64,000 nucleotides of DNA from CAZTNW01 sp964614945 (GTDB taxonomy: Bacteria > Caldisericota > JANLFM01), in the NCBI GenBank assembly GCA_964614945.1, contig CAZTNW010000004.1, forward strand, positions 62,001-126,000, read 5' to 3'. A program made the position numbers and the translations under genes. Position 1 is the first letter of the stretch. Each line of letters opens with the position of its first letter. Shown here piece by piece: positions 41,655 to 49,473 of the stretch. The notes beneath the pieces were generated by a model. It worked only from the letters and a program-made list of their open reading frames with translations. It was not told the origin of the DNA and ran no database searches.

Positions 41655-41987
41655 ATGGCCGAACCGATAGAGGTCCTGCGAAAAGATGACTTAAAGGACG
41701 GTGAAATGAAAGGGGTAGAGCTCAAGCGGAGACTGTTGGTGGCCAGGGTGGGGGATGAGTTTTATTGTTTGGAGGGTGCCTGTCGTCATCTCAGGGAAGA
41801 CCTGTCCCGGGGACGCTGGAGGGAACGACCCTCACCTGTCCGCGATCGTTCTCAATTCGATGTCAGAGACGGTCACGTTGTCCGTTGGATGGACCTTCAG
41901 GGGATTCCATTGGCCATCGCCAAGGTTCTCAAGCCGCCGAAACCTTTGAAGGTGTACAGGGTCGCGCCGATAGGGGAGGGGTTTTGA
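41655..41987 (+). CDS. Rieske-type ferredoxin, damaged in the second cluster-ligand motif
   Basis: The 110-residue frame starts and ends like a small Rieske 2Fe-2S protein: KGVELKRRLLVARVGDEFYCLEGAC-R-H gives the first C-x-H pair, and QFDVRDGHVVRW is the segment after the second. Between them, where LEGTxxTCPxHGS is expected, this frame reads RWRERPSPVRDR. In the neighbouring frame (41812-41850) the DNA does read GTLEGTTLTCPR. One missing G in the GGGG run near 41809 plus a two-base loss after the CPR codons would explain both shifts and restore the frame. The second His is gone in either frame. Probably a decayed gene or a consensus error; it could not bind a Rieske cluster as read. Confidence 0.65.
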   Translation: MAEPIEVLRKDDLKDGEMKGVELKRRLLVARVGDEFYCLEGACRHLREDLSRGRWRERPSPVRDRSQFDVRDGHVVRWMDLQGIPLAIAKVLKPPKPLKVYRVAPIGEGF

Positions 41988-42045
41988 TTGAACCGTAGCA
42001 GGGGTGCTGCTATTTTTAAAACATCCGAAAGCTTAGGTCTGAGAA

Positions 42046-42885
42046 ATGCCTTCAGGCTACAATGAGGGTTCAGGTAAATTAACGGACGCCCATGTGCATG
42101 CCGAACCCTTCGGCTCTGAAGAGTGGCCCCGGGTGCTTCTGCGCGCCAAAGAAACCGGACTGGTATGGATGGTCCTCTCAGGAATGGATCTAACCACTTC
42201 GCGGCAGGCTGTCTCCATCGCCTGTTCCTCACCGATTCTGCTCGCTTCTGTCGGTATGCACCCTTGGCTGTCAGCCAGGGGAGTGCCGGACGATTTGATC
42301 GGTGGTTTGAGTGCTCTGGCAATGAACTCCCGGGTAAGGGCCATCGGCGAGGTCGGCCTGGACGGAATCGATAACTGCTCAGGCACTACTTTTTTCAATC
42401 GACCAGACCTTCTCCAATTACAGGAAAGCGCTTTCCGCCAGCAAATCCGCCTCGCCCTTTCCTTGCGTCTACCCCTCATCGTTCATGCCCGGGGAGCCTA
42501 TCCTCAGGTTGAAACCATCCTCAAGCAGGAAGGAGAGGGAGCGATCCGGGGCCTGATCCACAATTTCGATGGTTCGCTGCAGGAGGCCGAGAAGTTCTGG
42601 GAGTTGGGCTTTTACCTTTCATTCGGCGGCGCGCTCACCCATCCGGAGGCCGAACGACTGCACAAGGTAGCCAGGACCATGCCGCTTGAACGGATGTTGC
42701 TAGAGACCGACGCTCCTTACATGCCTGTCTTCGGTCAAAAGACCAGGGACAACGAACCGGCCTACGTCCTCCAGGTAGCACAGAAGGTGGCGGAGCTTAA
42801 GGGCGCTGGCCTGAATGAGATTGCAGGAAAGATCTGCGCTAATTTTGTTGATCTTTTCAGGCCGACGAGGGATCCTTCCCCGTAG
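42046..42885 (+). CDS. TatD-family metal-dependent hydrolase
   Basis: 279 residues of the TatD DNase/amidohydrolase family. Metal ligands in order: TDAHVHA (H-x-H), AIGEVGLDG (Glu), IVHARGAY (His), IHNFDG (His) and LETDAPYM (Asp). YLSFGGALTH is also typical. TatD proteins are 3'-5' exonucleases or deacylase-like hydrolases. The ribosome-binding site is weak (TAGGTCTGAGAA). It follows the Rieske gene by 58 bases and converges on the racemase. Confidence 0.9.
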   Translation: MPSGYNEGSGKLTDAHVHAEPFGSEEWPRVLLRAKETGLVWMVLSGMDLTTSRQAVSIACSSPILLASVGMHPWLSARGVPDDLIGGLSALAMNSRVRAIGEVGLDGIDNCSGTTFFNRPDLLQLQESAFRQQIRLALSLRLPLIVHARGAYPQVETILKQEGEGAIRGLIHNFDGSLQEAEKFWELGFYLSFGGALTHPEAERLHKVARTMPLERMLLETDAPYMPVFGQKTRDNEPAYVLQVAQKVAELKGAGLNEIAGKICANFVDLFRPTRDPSP

Positions 42886-42955
42886 CTCTACAGAGCAAAT
42901 TCCGACTGGCTTTCTCCAAAACAGATCTATTTCGCGCTGGCAATCTCTTTGACCT

Positions 42956-43729
42956 TTACCAAGCGTCCTTCATTCCCTCGTATTGAGCTCGCAAATTCCA
43001 GCGCTCAACTTCCTCTTTACGCGGCGATTCGTACTCGTAGACTTTGGAATGTCCCCAGCCGAACCTCTGCCTGATGGTGGCCAGAAATTCGGCCTGTTTC
43101 AGGGCGGCGATGACGGGATCGATCACCGGGATTCTCAGCTTTTCCTGCAGGTCCAGGTAAAACCCGAACTGGAAGCCACAACCGAGGATCAGGGCCTCGG
43201 CAAGATGCTCCTTTATGGCTCTCTCCCCGACAAGCTGGATTCTCCGGGCGGTCTCTCCCTTGTCGCGCTGAAAGTCCTCCACTCCCATCTCCAGTGACTC
43301 CATGGAAGCCAGCCTGCCGTGGAGGCCGTAGCGGACTACATTTTCCTCCATTTTGGGAATGAATTTTTTTCGTCCGACGATAATTGAGAAAAGTCGGCCC
43401 AAAGCTGCGGCGGTAAGCAAGCTGGCCTCTTCCAATGCGGTGACCGCCATCCGCTCGGTGATCTCTCTTGCCTCCCGCAGTCCCGGATCATAGAAGCAAC
43501 CGATAATAGCGGCATCATAGCTCTCCATTTCGGCTCTGCGCACTGCATGAAGGACGTCCAGCGTGATGAGGGCATCGTAATAGTAATACTCCAGGTGATG
43601 AGGACCACGGGGGAGAGAGATCACCTTGATTTCCGTTTCGGGCTCCTTGCTGGCATTCAGCCAATCCTCCAGGGGCCGGTCGTAGCCTGTTGTGCCGATA
43701 GGGTTGATCCAAATAATCTTTCTGCTCAC
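42956..43729 (-). CDS. Asp/Glu/hydantoin racemase family protein
   Basis: 257 residues of the cofactor-independent racemase superfamily (HyuE, Asp/Glu racemase). The two catalytic cysteines are visible: AIIGCFYDPGL (about residue 78) and ALILGCGFQFG (about 187), each in the expected loop. HyuE racemises 5-substituted hydantoins. GTG 43729 with AAAGGAG upstream. It lies 30 bases after dppF on the same strand as hyuA and hyuB, so hydantoin racemisation is the likely role; allantoin or aspartate racemisation are alternatives. Confidence 0.88.
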   Translation of the reverse strand: MSRKIIWINPIGTTGYDRPLEDWLNASKEPETEIKVISLPRGPHHLEYYYYDALITLDVLHAVRRAEMESYDAAIIGCFYDPGLREAREITERMAVTALEEASLLTAAALGRLFSIIVGRKKFIPKMEENVVRYGLHGRLASMESLEMGVEDFQRDKGETARRIQLVGERAIKEHLAEALILGCGFQFGFYLDLQEKLRIPVIDPVIAALKQAEFLATIRQRFGWGHSKVYEYESPRKEEVERWNLRAQYEGMKDAW

Positions 43730-43759
43730 TTTTGCTCCTTTCCGCTGCGCTACTCTTGG

Positions 43760-44737
43760 TCACCGGTTAATTTCCGGGGGAAAGAGATGGCAGCGAACGA
43801 AATGTTTTCCCGGCAGTTCGGTCATCTGAGGATCCACTTGTTTGCAGGTATCTATCATTTCCGGGCAGCGCAGGTGAAAGCTGCATCCCGGAGGCACGTT
43901 GACCGGACTGGGGATCTCTCCCCGAGACTGTATCTTTTTAGGTTTTAACGCTTCCTCCTCTTTTGAGACGACCGGGATTGAGGACAGAAGCATGCGCGTG
44001 TAAGGATGGAGGGGCTTTTGGAAAAACTCTAAAGCCGGTGCAAGTTCGCAGACTTTACCCAAGTACATGATCGCCACCCTGGTCGCCACGTTGCGCATCA
44101 GGCTCAGGTCGTGCGTGATGAAAAGGTAGGAGAGCCCAAGGTCCTTCTGAAAGTTCATCAGCATTTTTATGATCTTGGCCTGGATTATGACGTCGAGAGC
44201 CGATGTGGGTTCATCGAGGATCACGAGCTGTGGTTGGGTAGCCAAGGCCCTGGCGATGGCCACCATTTGTTTTTCCCCACCGCCGAGCATGCTCGGAACT
44301 TTGGTCGCATAGTCGATGGGTAATTGGACTTTCTGCAGCAGTTCTTCCACTATCTCCTTTCGTTCGCGTGGGGCGCCGATACCGTGTACGTTTAGAGGCA
44401 GCATGATAATCTGTTCGATTGTGCGGCGAGGATTGAGGGAAGTTCCAGGGTCCTGGAACACGATTTGAATGGAGCGTTTGGCATCAAGCGAACGTTTGGG
44501 AGCAAGTGCGGAGACATCCTTTTCCAGAAAGAGGATCCGGCCGGAGGTGGGAGCGTAGATCCCGGCCACCATATAGGCAACCGTGCTTTTCCCCGAGCCT
44601 GATTCTCCTACGAGGCCGAGAGTCTCCCCCTTTTCCATATTGAAGGATATGACATCCACCGCACGCACGATCCCCTGGTTGGTGTGAAAGTATTTCTTCA
44701 GGTCAACGATTTTTAGAAGCTGTTGCGTCTCTCTCAA
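43760..44737 (-). CDS. Oligopeptide/dipeptide ABC transporter ATPase (OppF/DppF)
   Basis: 325 residues. Walker A GESGSGKST, Walker B QLVILDEPTSALD and the C-terminal oligopeptide/dipeptide extension with conserved cysteines (GCSFHLRCPEMIDTC) place it in the OppF class. The ABC signature is unusual: LGGGEKQ where LSGGQ or LSGGE is standard. The TTG start overlaps the previous stop by four bases (TTGA), with AGAGGAA upstream. It pairs with the OppD-like ATPase to energise the importer encoded here. Confidence 0.93.
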   Translation of the reverse strand: MRETQQLLKIVDLKKYFHTNQGIVRAVDVISFNMEKGETLGLVGESGSGKSTVAYMVAGIYAPTSGRILFLEKDVSALAPKRSLDAKRSIQIVFQDPGTSLNPRRTIEQIIMLPLNVHGIGAPRERKEIVEELLQKVQLPIDYATKVPSMLGGGEKQMVAIARALATQPQLVILDEPTSALDVIIQAKIIKMLMNFQKDLGLSYLFITHDLSLMRNVATRVAIMYLGKVCELAPALEFFQKPLHPYTRMLLSSIPVVSKEEEALKPKKIQSRGEIPSPVNVPPGCSFHLRCPEMIDTCKQVDPQMTELPGKHFVRCHLFPPEINR

Positions 44738-45705
44738 CTTTGTTCCTCTTTAAAGCAAGCAAGAAAATGATCGGGCTTCACCTCAACAAATTCAGGCTTT
44801 TCCAGAGAGCAGCGCAGCTTTGCTTTGCTGCAACGCGGCTGAAAACGGCAACCCACCGGAGGATTGAGATAATCCGGGATCCTCCCCGGGACTCTCTCCT
44901 TAAGGCCGCCTCCCGACAGGCGGGGCATTGCCGTCAGGAGATCGGTAGTGTAGGGATGGAGAGGGCGAGAAAAAATTTCCTCAGTTTTTCCCGATTCAAT
45001 AATGCTGCCTGCATACATCACGTTTACCCGATCAGCCATCTCCCTTACGACCCCCAAACTGTGGGTTATAAAGATGACCGCGGTTTGACGTCTTTCTACA
45101 AGTGCATGCAGGAGCCGGAGTATCTGATCCTGTATCGTGACATCGAGAGAAGTTGTAGGCTCATCCGCGATCAGAAGCTCAGGCTCTGTGGCTAAAGCCA
45201 TGGCGATACAGACTCGCTGCCGCATTCCGCCGGAAAGCTGGATTGGATAGTTGGAAAGAATTCTTTTCGGGTCAGGCATCTGTACTTCCTTTAAGGCTTC
45301 CAGTGCCCTTTCGCGAATTTCGCGATTGTTCATTTTCACCCGCGAACCATAGCGGATTACGGCCATTAATTGATCCCCGACAGTAAAGACCGGGTCCAAT
45401 GCTGCGGTGGGATCCTGAAAGATCATGGAAATCCCGCTGCCGCGGATTCGCTGAATGTCCCGTCCGGATGCTTTAAGCAAGTCCATATTCCTAAAAAGGA
45501 CCTGCCCTCTCTCTACCTTGCCAGCCTGCGGGAGGAGGCGCAGCGTCGCCTTCATCATTGTCGTCTTGCCGCAACCGGCCTCGCCCACGAGGCCGACCTT
45601 TTCTCCTGGAGGGACAGCCAGGTTTGCATCATTAAGCACCTTGAGTCGGCCTTCGTAAATGCGATAGGAGGCGTAGAGGTTTTTAACTTCAAGCAGCGGA
45701 ACCAT
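44734..45705 (-). CDS. Oligopeptide/dipeptide ABC transporter ATPase (OppD/DppD)
   Basis: 323 residues with Walker A GEAGCGKTT, signature LSGGMRQRV, Walker B LLIADEPTTSLD and the cysteine-containing C-terminal extension (GCRFQPRCSKAKLRC) typical of OppD. Its ATG abuts the stop of the permease gene at 45706 and its end overlaps the OppF gene, so all five importer genes are one transcription unit. Confidence 0.95.
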   Translation of the reverse strand: MVPLLEVKNLYASYRIYEGRLKVLNDANLAVPPGEKVGLVGEAGCGKTTMMKATLRLLPQAGKVERGQVLFRNMDLLKASGRDIQRIRGSGISMIFQDPTAALDPVFTVGDQLMAVIRYGSRVKMNNREIRERALEALKEVQMPDPKRILSNYPIQLSGGMRQRVCIAMALATEPELLIADEPTTSLDVTIQDQILRLLHALVERRQTAVIFITHSLGVVREMADRVNVMYAGSIIESGKTEEIFSRPLHPYTTDLLTAMPRLSGGGLKERVPGRIPDYLNPPVGCRFQPRCSKAKLRCSLEKPEFVEVKPDHFLACFKEEQS

Positions 45706-46608
45706 TTAGACCTGCTCCAGGGCAAAAAGGTCGCGCAGTCCGTCTCCCACGAAATTAAAAGCGAGCACCACCATCACAATCGCCAGCGCGGGAAATACCG
45801 ATAACCACCATTGATCGGGAAGGAACTTCGAGCCCTCCGATACCATGGTGCCTAAATCTGGCGTCGGCGGCTGGGCGCCCAGACCGACAAAACTCAGGGC
45901 GGCTCCTACGAGTATAGCGAAGCCCATGTCCAGCGTGATCTTGGTAAAGATAGGAGATATGCACTGGGGGAGCAGTTCTTTGAAAATCAAATGCGCGCGC
46001 CGCGCTCCGATGACCTCCGCGGATTGGACGAAGAATTCGTTCCGCACTCCGCTCGTCACCCCGTAGACCAATCTGGAGTACCAGGGCCACCATGTCAGGG
46101 ATATGGCCAGCATCGAATTGGTGAGGTTTGGCTCTAAAACAGCTGCCACAGCCAGAGCGAGGATCAGAGGCGGAACGGCGAGGAAGATGTCCGTCACTCG
46201 CATGCAGATCGTCTCTACGAGCGTCTCCTTGTAATAGCCTCCCAGCAGACCGATCATCACGCCGACAGGGACGGAAATGGAGAGCACGACGATACCTAAA
46301 AGTAGGGAAGTGCGGTAACCGAAGACTATGCGGCTCAGAATATCCCTTCCCATTGCGTCAGTGCCGCACCAGTGCGCTGAGCTTGGCGGTTGAAATCGTT
46401 CCTCAAGGTTGACGAATTTCCCGGCATGTTGAGGGTAAGGACTCACGAAGGGAGCGAAGATGGCAAGGAAGGCGATCAGCAGGATGAGCACGAGCCCTAT
46501 GAGGGAGAGGCGATTGCGGGAAAACTTGTACCAGTTGCGTCCCCAGTTCTCGAAGCGGCGCTTGTGTTTAGGGAGAAGGTTAGCATTGGATTTATGCAGG
46601 ATATTCAT
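45706..46608 (-). CDS. Peptide-type ABC transporter permease (DppC-like)
   Basis: 300 residues with six membrane helices. The EAA loop (VIGARRAHLIFKELLPQC) that contacts the ATPases and the WWPWYSRLVYG and VGAALSFVGLGAQPPTPDLG motifs are typical of DppC/OppC. The ATG overlaps the DppB stop as ATGA. A cytoplasmic N-terminus of about 30 basic residues is normal for this family. Confidence 0.94.
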   Translation of the reverse strand: MNILHKSNANLLPKHKRRFENWGRNWYKFSRNRLSLIGLVLILLIAFLAIFAPFVSPYPQHAGKFVNLEERFQPPSSAHWCGTDAMGRDILSRIVFGYRTSLLLGIVVLSISVPVGVMIGLLGGYYKETLVETICMRVTDIFLAVPPLILALAVAAVLEPNLTNSMLAISLTWWPWYSRLVYGVTSGVRNEFFVQSAEVIGARRAHLIFKELLPQCISPIFTKITLDMGFAILVGAALSFVGLGAQPPTPDLGTMVSEGSKFLPDQWWLSVFPALAIVMVVLAFNFVGDGLRDLFALEQV

Positions 46609-47624
46609 TGCGTTCTTAACCTGATGCGGGGATCGAGATAGGCGACGACGATGTCGACAAGGAGGTTGACCAGAATAAATATCATGCCTAAGACCATGAC
46701 TACACCGACCATGGAATTCAGGTCCTTATTCAGGATGGCGTTCATCCCGTAACGGGATATTCCCGGCCAACCGTAGATAGTTTCCACCAGAAAGGCGTTA
46801 GCGAAGGTGTAAGCAAAGGAGAGTCCCATCATGGAGACCGTAGGGATCAGAGAAGGCTTCAGTAGGTACTTGAACATGATTTTGCTGCTTGGGACGCCGC
46901 AAGCTCTCAGCGACCCGACATAGTCCTTATTCATGTTATCTACAACCCCTGATCGGGTGATACGGGCATCTTGGCTCATTCCTCCCATGGCAAGGCTTAA
47001 GGCGGGGAGAAGCAAATGCAGGAAGCCGTCCCTCGCCGCGGCGAAGTTGCCGGTTGCGAGACTGTCAACAACAATCATCCCGGTGATACGCGGGGGAGGG
47101 ATGATACCCGGCGAAAGCTGGCCAATGGCGGGTAACCAGTGAAGCCAGTAGCCGAATATAAGCATGAAAATGATGGCGAATACGAAGGGCGGCGTAACCA
47201 CTCCAATATAGGCGATCACGCGAACTACGTTGTCGATCCATTTGTTGGCAAAGCGACCGGCGATTACTCCCAGTATTATCCCGCCGAGTCCTTCGAAAAC
47301 AATTGATACCAAGCAAAGCTCCAGGGTGGCGGGAAAGAACTGAAGAATGTCCTCCGCAACCGGGCGGCGGGTGAACAGAGACATTCCCAGATCTCCCTGA
47401 ACCCCATGCTTGAGCCAGACCCAGTACTGGACATAGATCGGCTCGTCAAACCCCATCAATTTGCGGAATTCATTAACCTGCTGGTCGGACGCCAAGGGGC
47501 CTAATGCGAGCCTTGCCGGATCGCCCGGCATTATGCGGGCGATGGAAAAAATGACAATTGAGAGGCCGATAAGGACAATTATTCCTTGAAGAAGACGTGT
47601 GCCGATAAATTTCCAGAGTTGCAT
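46605..47624 (-). CDS. Peptide-type ABC transporter permease (DppB-like)
   Basis: 339 residues. The DppB N-terminus (FIGTRLLQGIIVLIGLSIVIF), the MPGDPARLALG loop and the EAA loop (SLRACGVPSSKIMFKYLLKPS) identify the family. AAAGGGAAGC precedes ATG 47624. It is separated from the binding-protein gene by a strong hairpin (47637-47669), a common way to make more binding protein than permease. Confidence 0.94.
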   Translation of the reverse strand: MQLWKFIGTRLLQGIIVLIGLSIVIFSIARIMPGDPARLALGPLASDQQVNEFRKLMGFDEPIYVQYWVWLKHGVQGDLGMSLFTRRPVAEDILQFFPATLELCLVSIVFEGLGGIILGVIAGRFANKWIDNVVRVIAYIGVVTPPFVFAIIFMLIFGYWLHWLPAIGQLSPGIIPPPRITGMIVVDSLATGNFAAARDGFLHLLLPALSLAMGGMSQDARITRSGVVDNMNKDYVGSLRACGVPSSKIMFKYLLKPSLIPTVSMMGLSFAYTFANAFLVETIYGWPGISRYGMNAILNKDLNSMVGVVMVLGMIFILVNLLVDIVVAYLDPRIRLRTQ

Positions 47625-47636
47625 GCTTCCCTTTCA

Positions 47637-47669
47637 AGAGAGGGCGGGTGATTTTCGCCCGCCCTCTCT
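47637..47669 (-). terminator. Intercistronic hairpin between binding-protein and permease genes
   Basis: Perfect 12-base stem AGAGAGGGCGGG / CCCGCCCTCTCT with a 9-base loop in the 54-base gap. On the minus strand the stem is followed by TTGAAAGGG rather than a T-run, so it is more likely a partial terminator or 3' stabiliser of the upstream cistron. Confidence 0.7.
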
Positions 47670-47678
47670 GCTTTGATA

Positions 47679-49373
47679 CTAAGGTTGGCTCAGAATCTTG
47701 GCTTTTTCTGTCAGGTCGATCTGGAAGTTGCGCAGGTTAATGTCGGGTCCGATTCCCACGTAGGACTCTTTCGGTCCCACGATGTAGGTGGATTTGGCGT
47801 GGATGGAGGGAGCCTCCACTGTGTAGAAGGCCAGGGCATCGTCCATGATTCTTGCTTGGATCTGCTTGTAGAGTTCTAAGCGGTCCCCCTTGTCGAGGGT
47901 GGCGCGGGACTCGTCAATCATCTGGCCTAGCTCTTCGTCAGCATACCAGTGACCTGCATACACCCCTCCAGTGACATCTGGGTGGTACATGAAAGAGAGG
48001 AAAAAATCCGGCGAGGGATAGCTTGACGTGAACCAAAAGCAACTGATGTGTGGAGTTGTCTCCGGTTTGGTGACAGCATCGGCAAACTGAGGCCACTGAA
48101 CCGCGCTGACTTTCACATCGATCCCCAGTGGCTCGAGGTTGTGTTGCAGCAGAAGCGCGAATTTTTCCTCGATAGGGATACCAGAAGTGTACCAGACTTC
48201 GATCTCCACATTCTGTCCGGCGTATTTAGAAAGAGCCAGTTCCTCTCTGGCCTTGTCCATGTTTAAGGTGTACTGAAGGACATCGGGGTCATGCCCCAGC
48301 ATTTTCGAAGGCATTGGTCCTGCCATCTGCTTTGCTCCGCGAGCCGATTTGGTCAGCGATTGGTAATCAAAAGCCCACTGGATCGCCTTGCGGAAATGGA
48401 CGTCATCCGTCGGTGGCCGCTGGGTATTGATCCAGTTAACGTAGAGGATGCCCATCGGCAATTCGATGACCTCTACGCCGGGAATTTTGGCGGCCGCCGC
48501 ATAGAACTCGTCTGATTCGGTCATGTCGGTGAAATCATGCTGATGGTTTGCCAGCATTGTCTTCAGGGCAGCTGCATCCATATTTTCGCGCAGGATGCCC
48601 TTTTCAATGGGCACTGAGTTGGCGCTCCAATTCTTCCAACCCATCCAGTAGTCCTTGAAGCGCTCGACGACCGCTCCTTCGTTTATCTTGTACTGTGTAA
48701 GGTAGTAAGGGCCGGAGCCGGCGTCATTGGATTGCAGCCAGGTGGATCCGTAATCGCCGAATTCGCCGTAGTTCCCCTCCGACTTGGCGTTCTTCATCAC
48801 TAAATCCTTGTTGAGAATAGCCAGCAAGGCGAGCTGGTTGGGGAGAATTACATTGGGCTCGGACTGTTTAACCACGACTGTGTAGGGGTCAACTGCTTCC
48901 GCTCCGGTAACTGTCGCGAAGAACCCTGAGTACCCCTGATTTATAGTCTTCATTCTTTCGATCGAAAATACGACATCCTCGGCCACCAACTCGCTGCCGT
49001 CATGGAATTTCACTCCCTTACGCAGCTTGAAGGTCCAATCTTTGCCGTCACCCGAAGTGTACTCCGTGGCCAAATGCGGCTTGACATCACCATCCGGTGT
49101 GGGGTAAGTGAGGCAATCATAGATATTGAAGAGCGCATAGCAATCAAAGAAATCGGCCGCCAGGGAGGGATCCAGCTGGATAACAGGCCATTCATTGAAC
49201 GCCATCACATTCTCCGGAGTGATTGTTGGGGTGGGGGAGGGTGAGGTCGTCGTAGGAGAGACGGTTGTTGCAGGCGTGGGGCTGGCTGAAGGTGCGCAGG
49301 ATGTCAGGACAAGGGCAAATAGCCCGACCACCACTAAAACAGACATTACCAACTTACCTTTTTTCACTGCCAT
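47679..49373 (-). CDS. ABC transporter substrate-binding lipoprotein (SBP_bac_5)
   Basis: 564 residues. Lipobox ALVLTSC|AP near residue 26, a Thr/Ser/Pro tether of about 25 residues, then a family-5 binding protein: LATEYTSGDGKDWTFKLRKGVKFHDG and EDVVFSIERM are the family signature near residue 120-150. This class binds dipeptides, oligopeptides, nickel or other small molecules. It heads the importer genes and follows hyuB by 100 bases, so the ligand is probably a hydantoin-type or short-peptide compound; this is inference. AAAGGAG precedes the ATG. Confidence 0.94.
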   Translation of the reverse strand: MAVKKGKLVMSVLVVVGLFALVLTSCAPSASPTPATTVSPTTTSPSPTPTITPENVMAFNEWPVIQLDPSLAADFFDCYALFNIYDCLTYPTPDGDVKPHLATEYTSGDGKDWTFKLRKGVKFHDGSELVAEDVVFSIERMKTINQGYSGFFATVTGAEAVDPYTVVVKQSEPNVILPNQLALLAILNKDLVMKNAKSEGNYGEFGDYGSTWLQSNDAGSGPYYLTQYKINEGAVVERFKDYWMGWKNWSANSVPIEKGILRENMDAAALKTMLANHQHDFTDMTESDEFYAAAAKIPGVEVIELPMGILYVNWINTQRPPTDDVHFRKAIQWAFDYQSLTKSARGAKQMAGPMPSKMLGHDPDVLQYTLNMDKAREELALSKYAGQNVEIEVWYTSGIPIEEKFALLLQHNLEPLGIDVKVSAVQWPQFADAVTKPETTPHISCFWFTSSYPSPDFFLSFMYHPDVTGGVYAGHWYADEELGQMIDESRATLDKGDRLELYKQIQARIMDDALAFYTVEAPSIHAKSTYIVGPKESYVGIGPDINLRNFQIDLTEKAKILSQP

Positions 49374-49473
49374 ACTCCTTTCCCAAAAAGCAATCTCGGT
49401 TCCCCGGTTTTTTATAGCAACCGCTCGCCTTTTCCCTATACTCTTCCCTCCTTCCAGGATGAAAATTAGTAAT

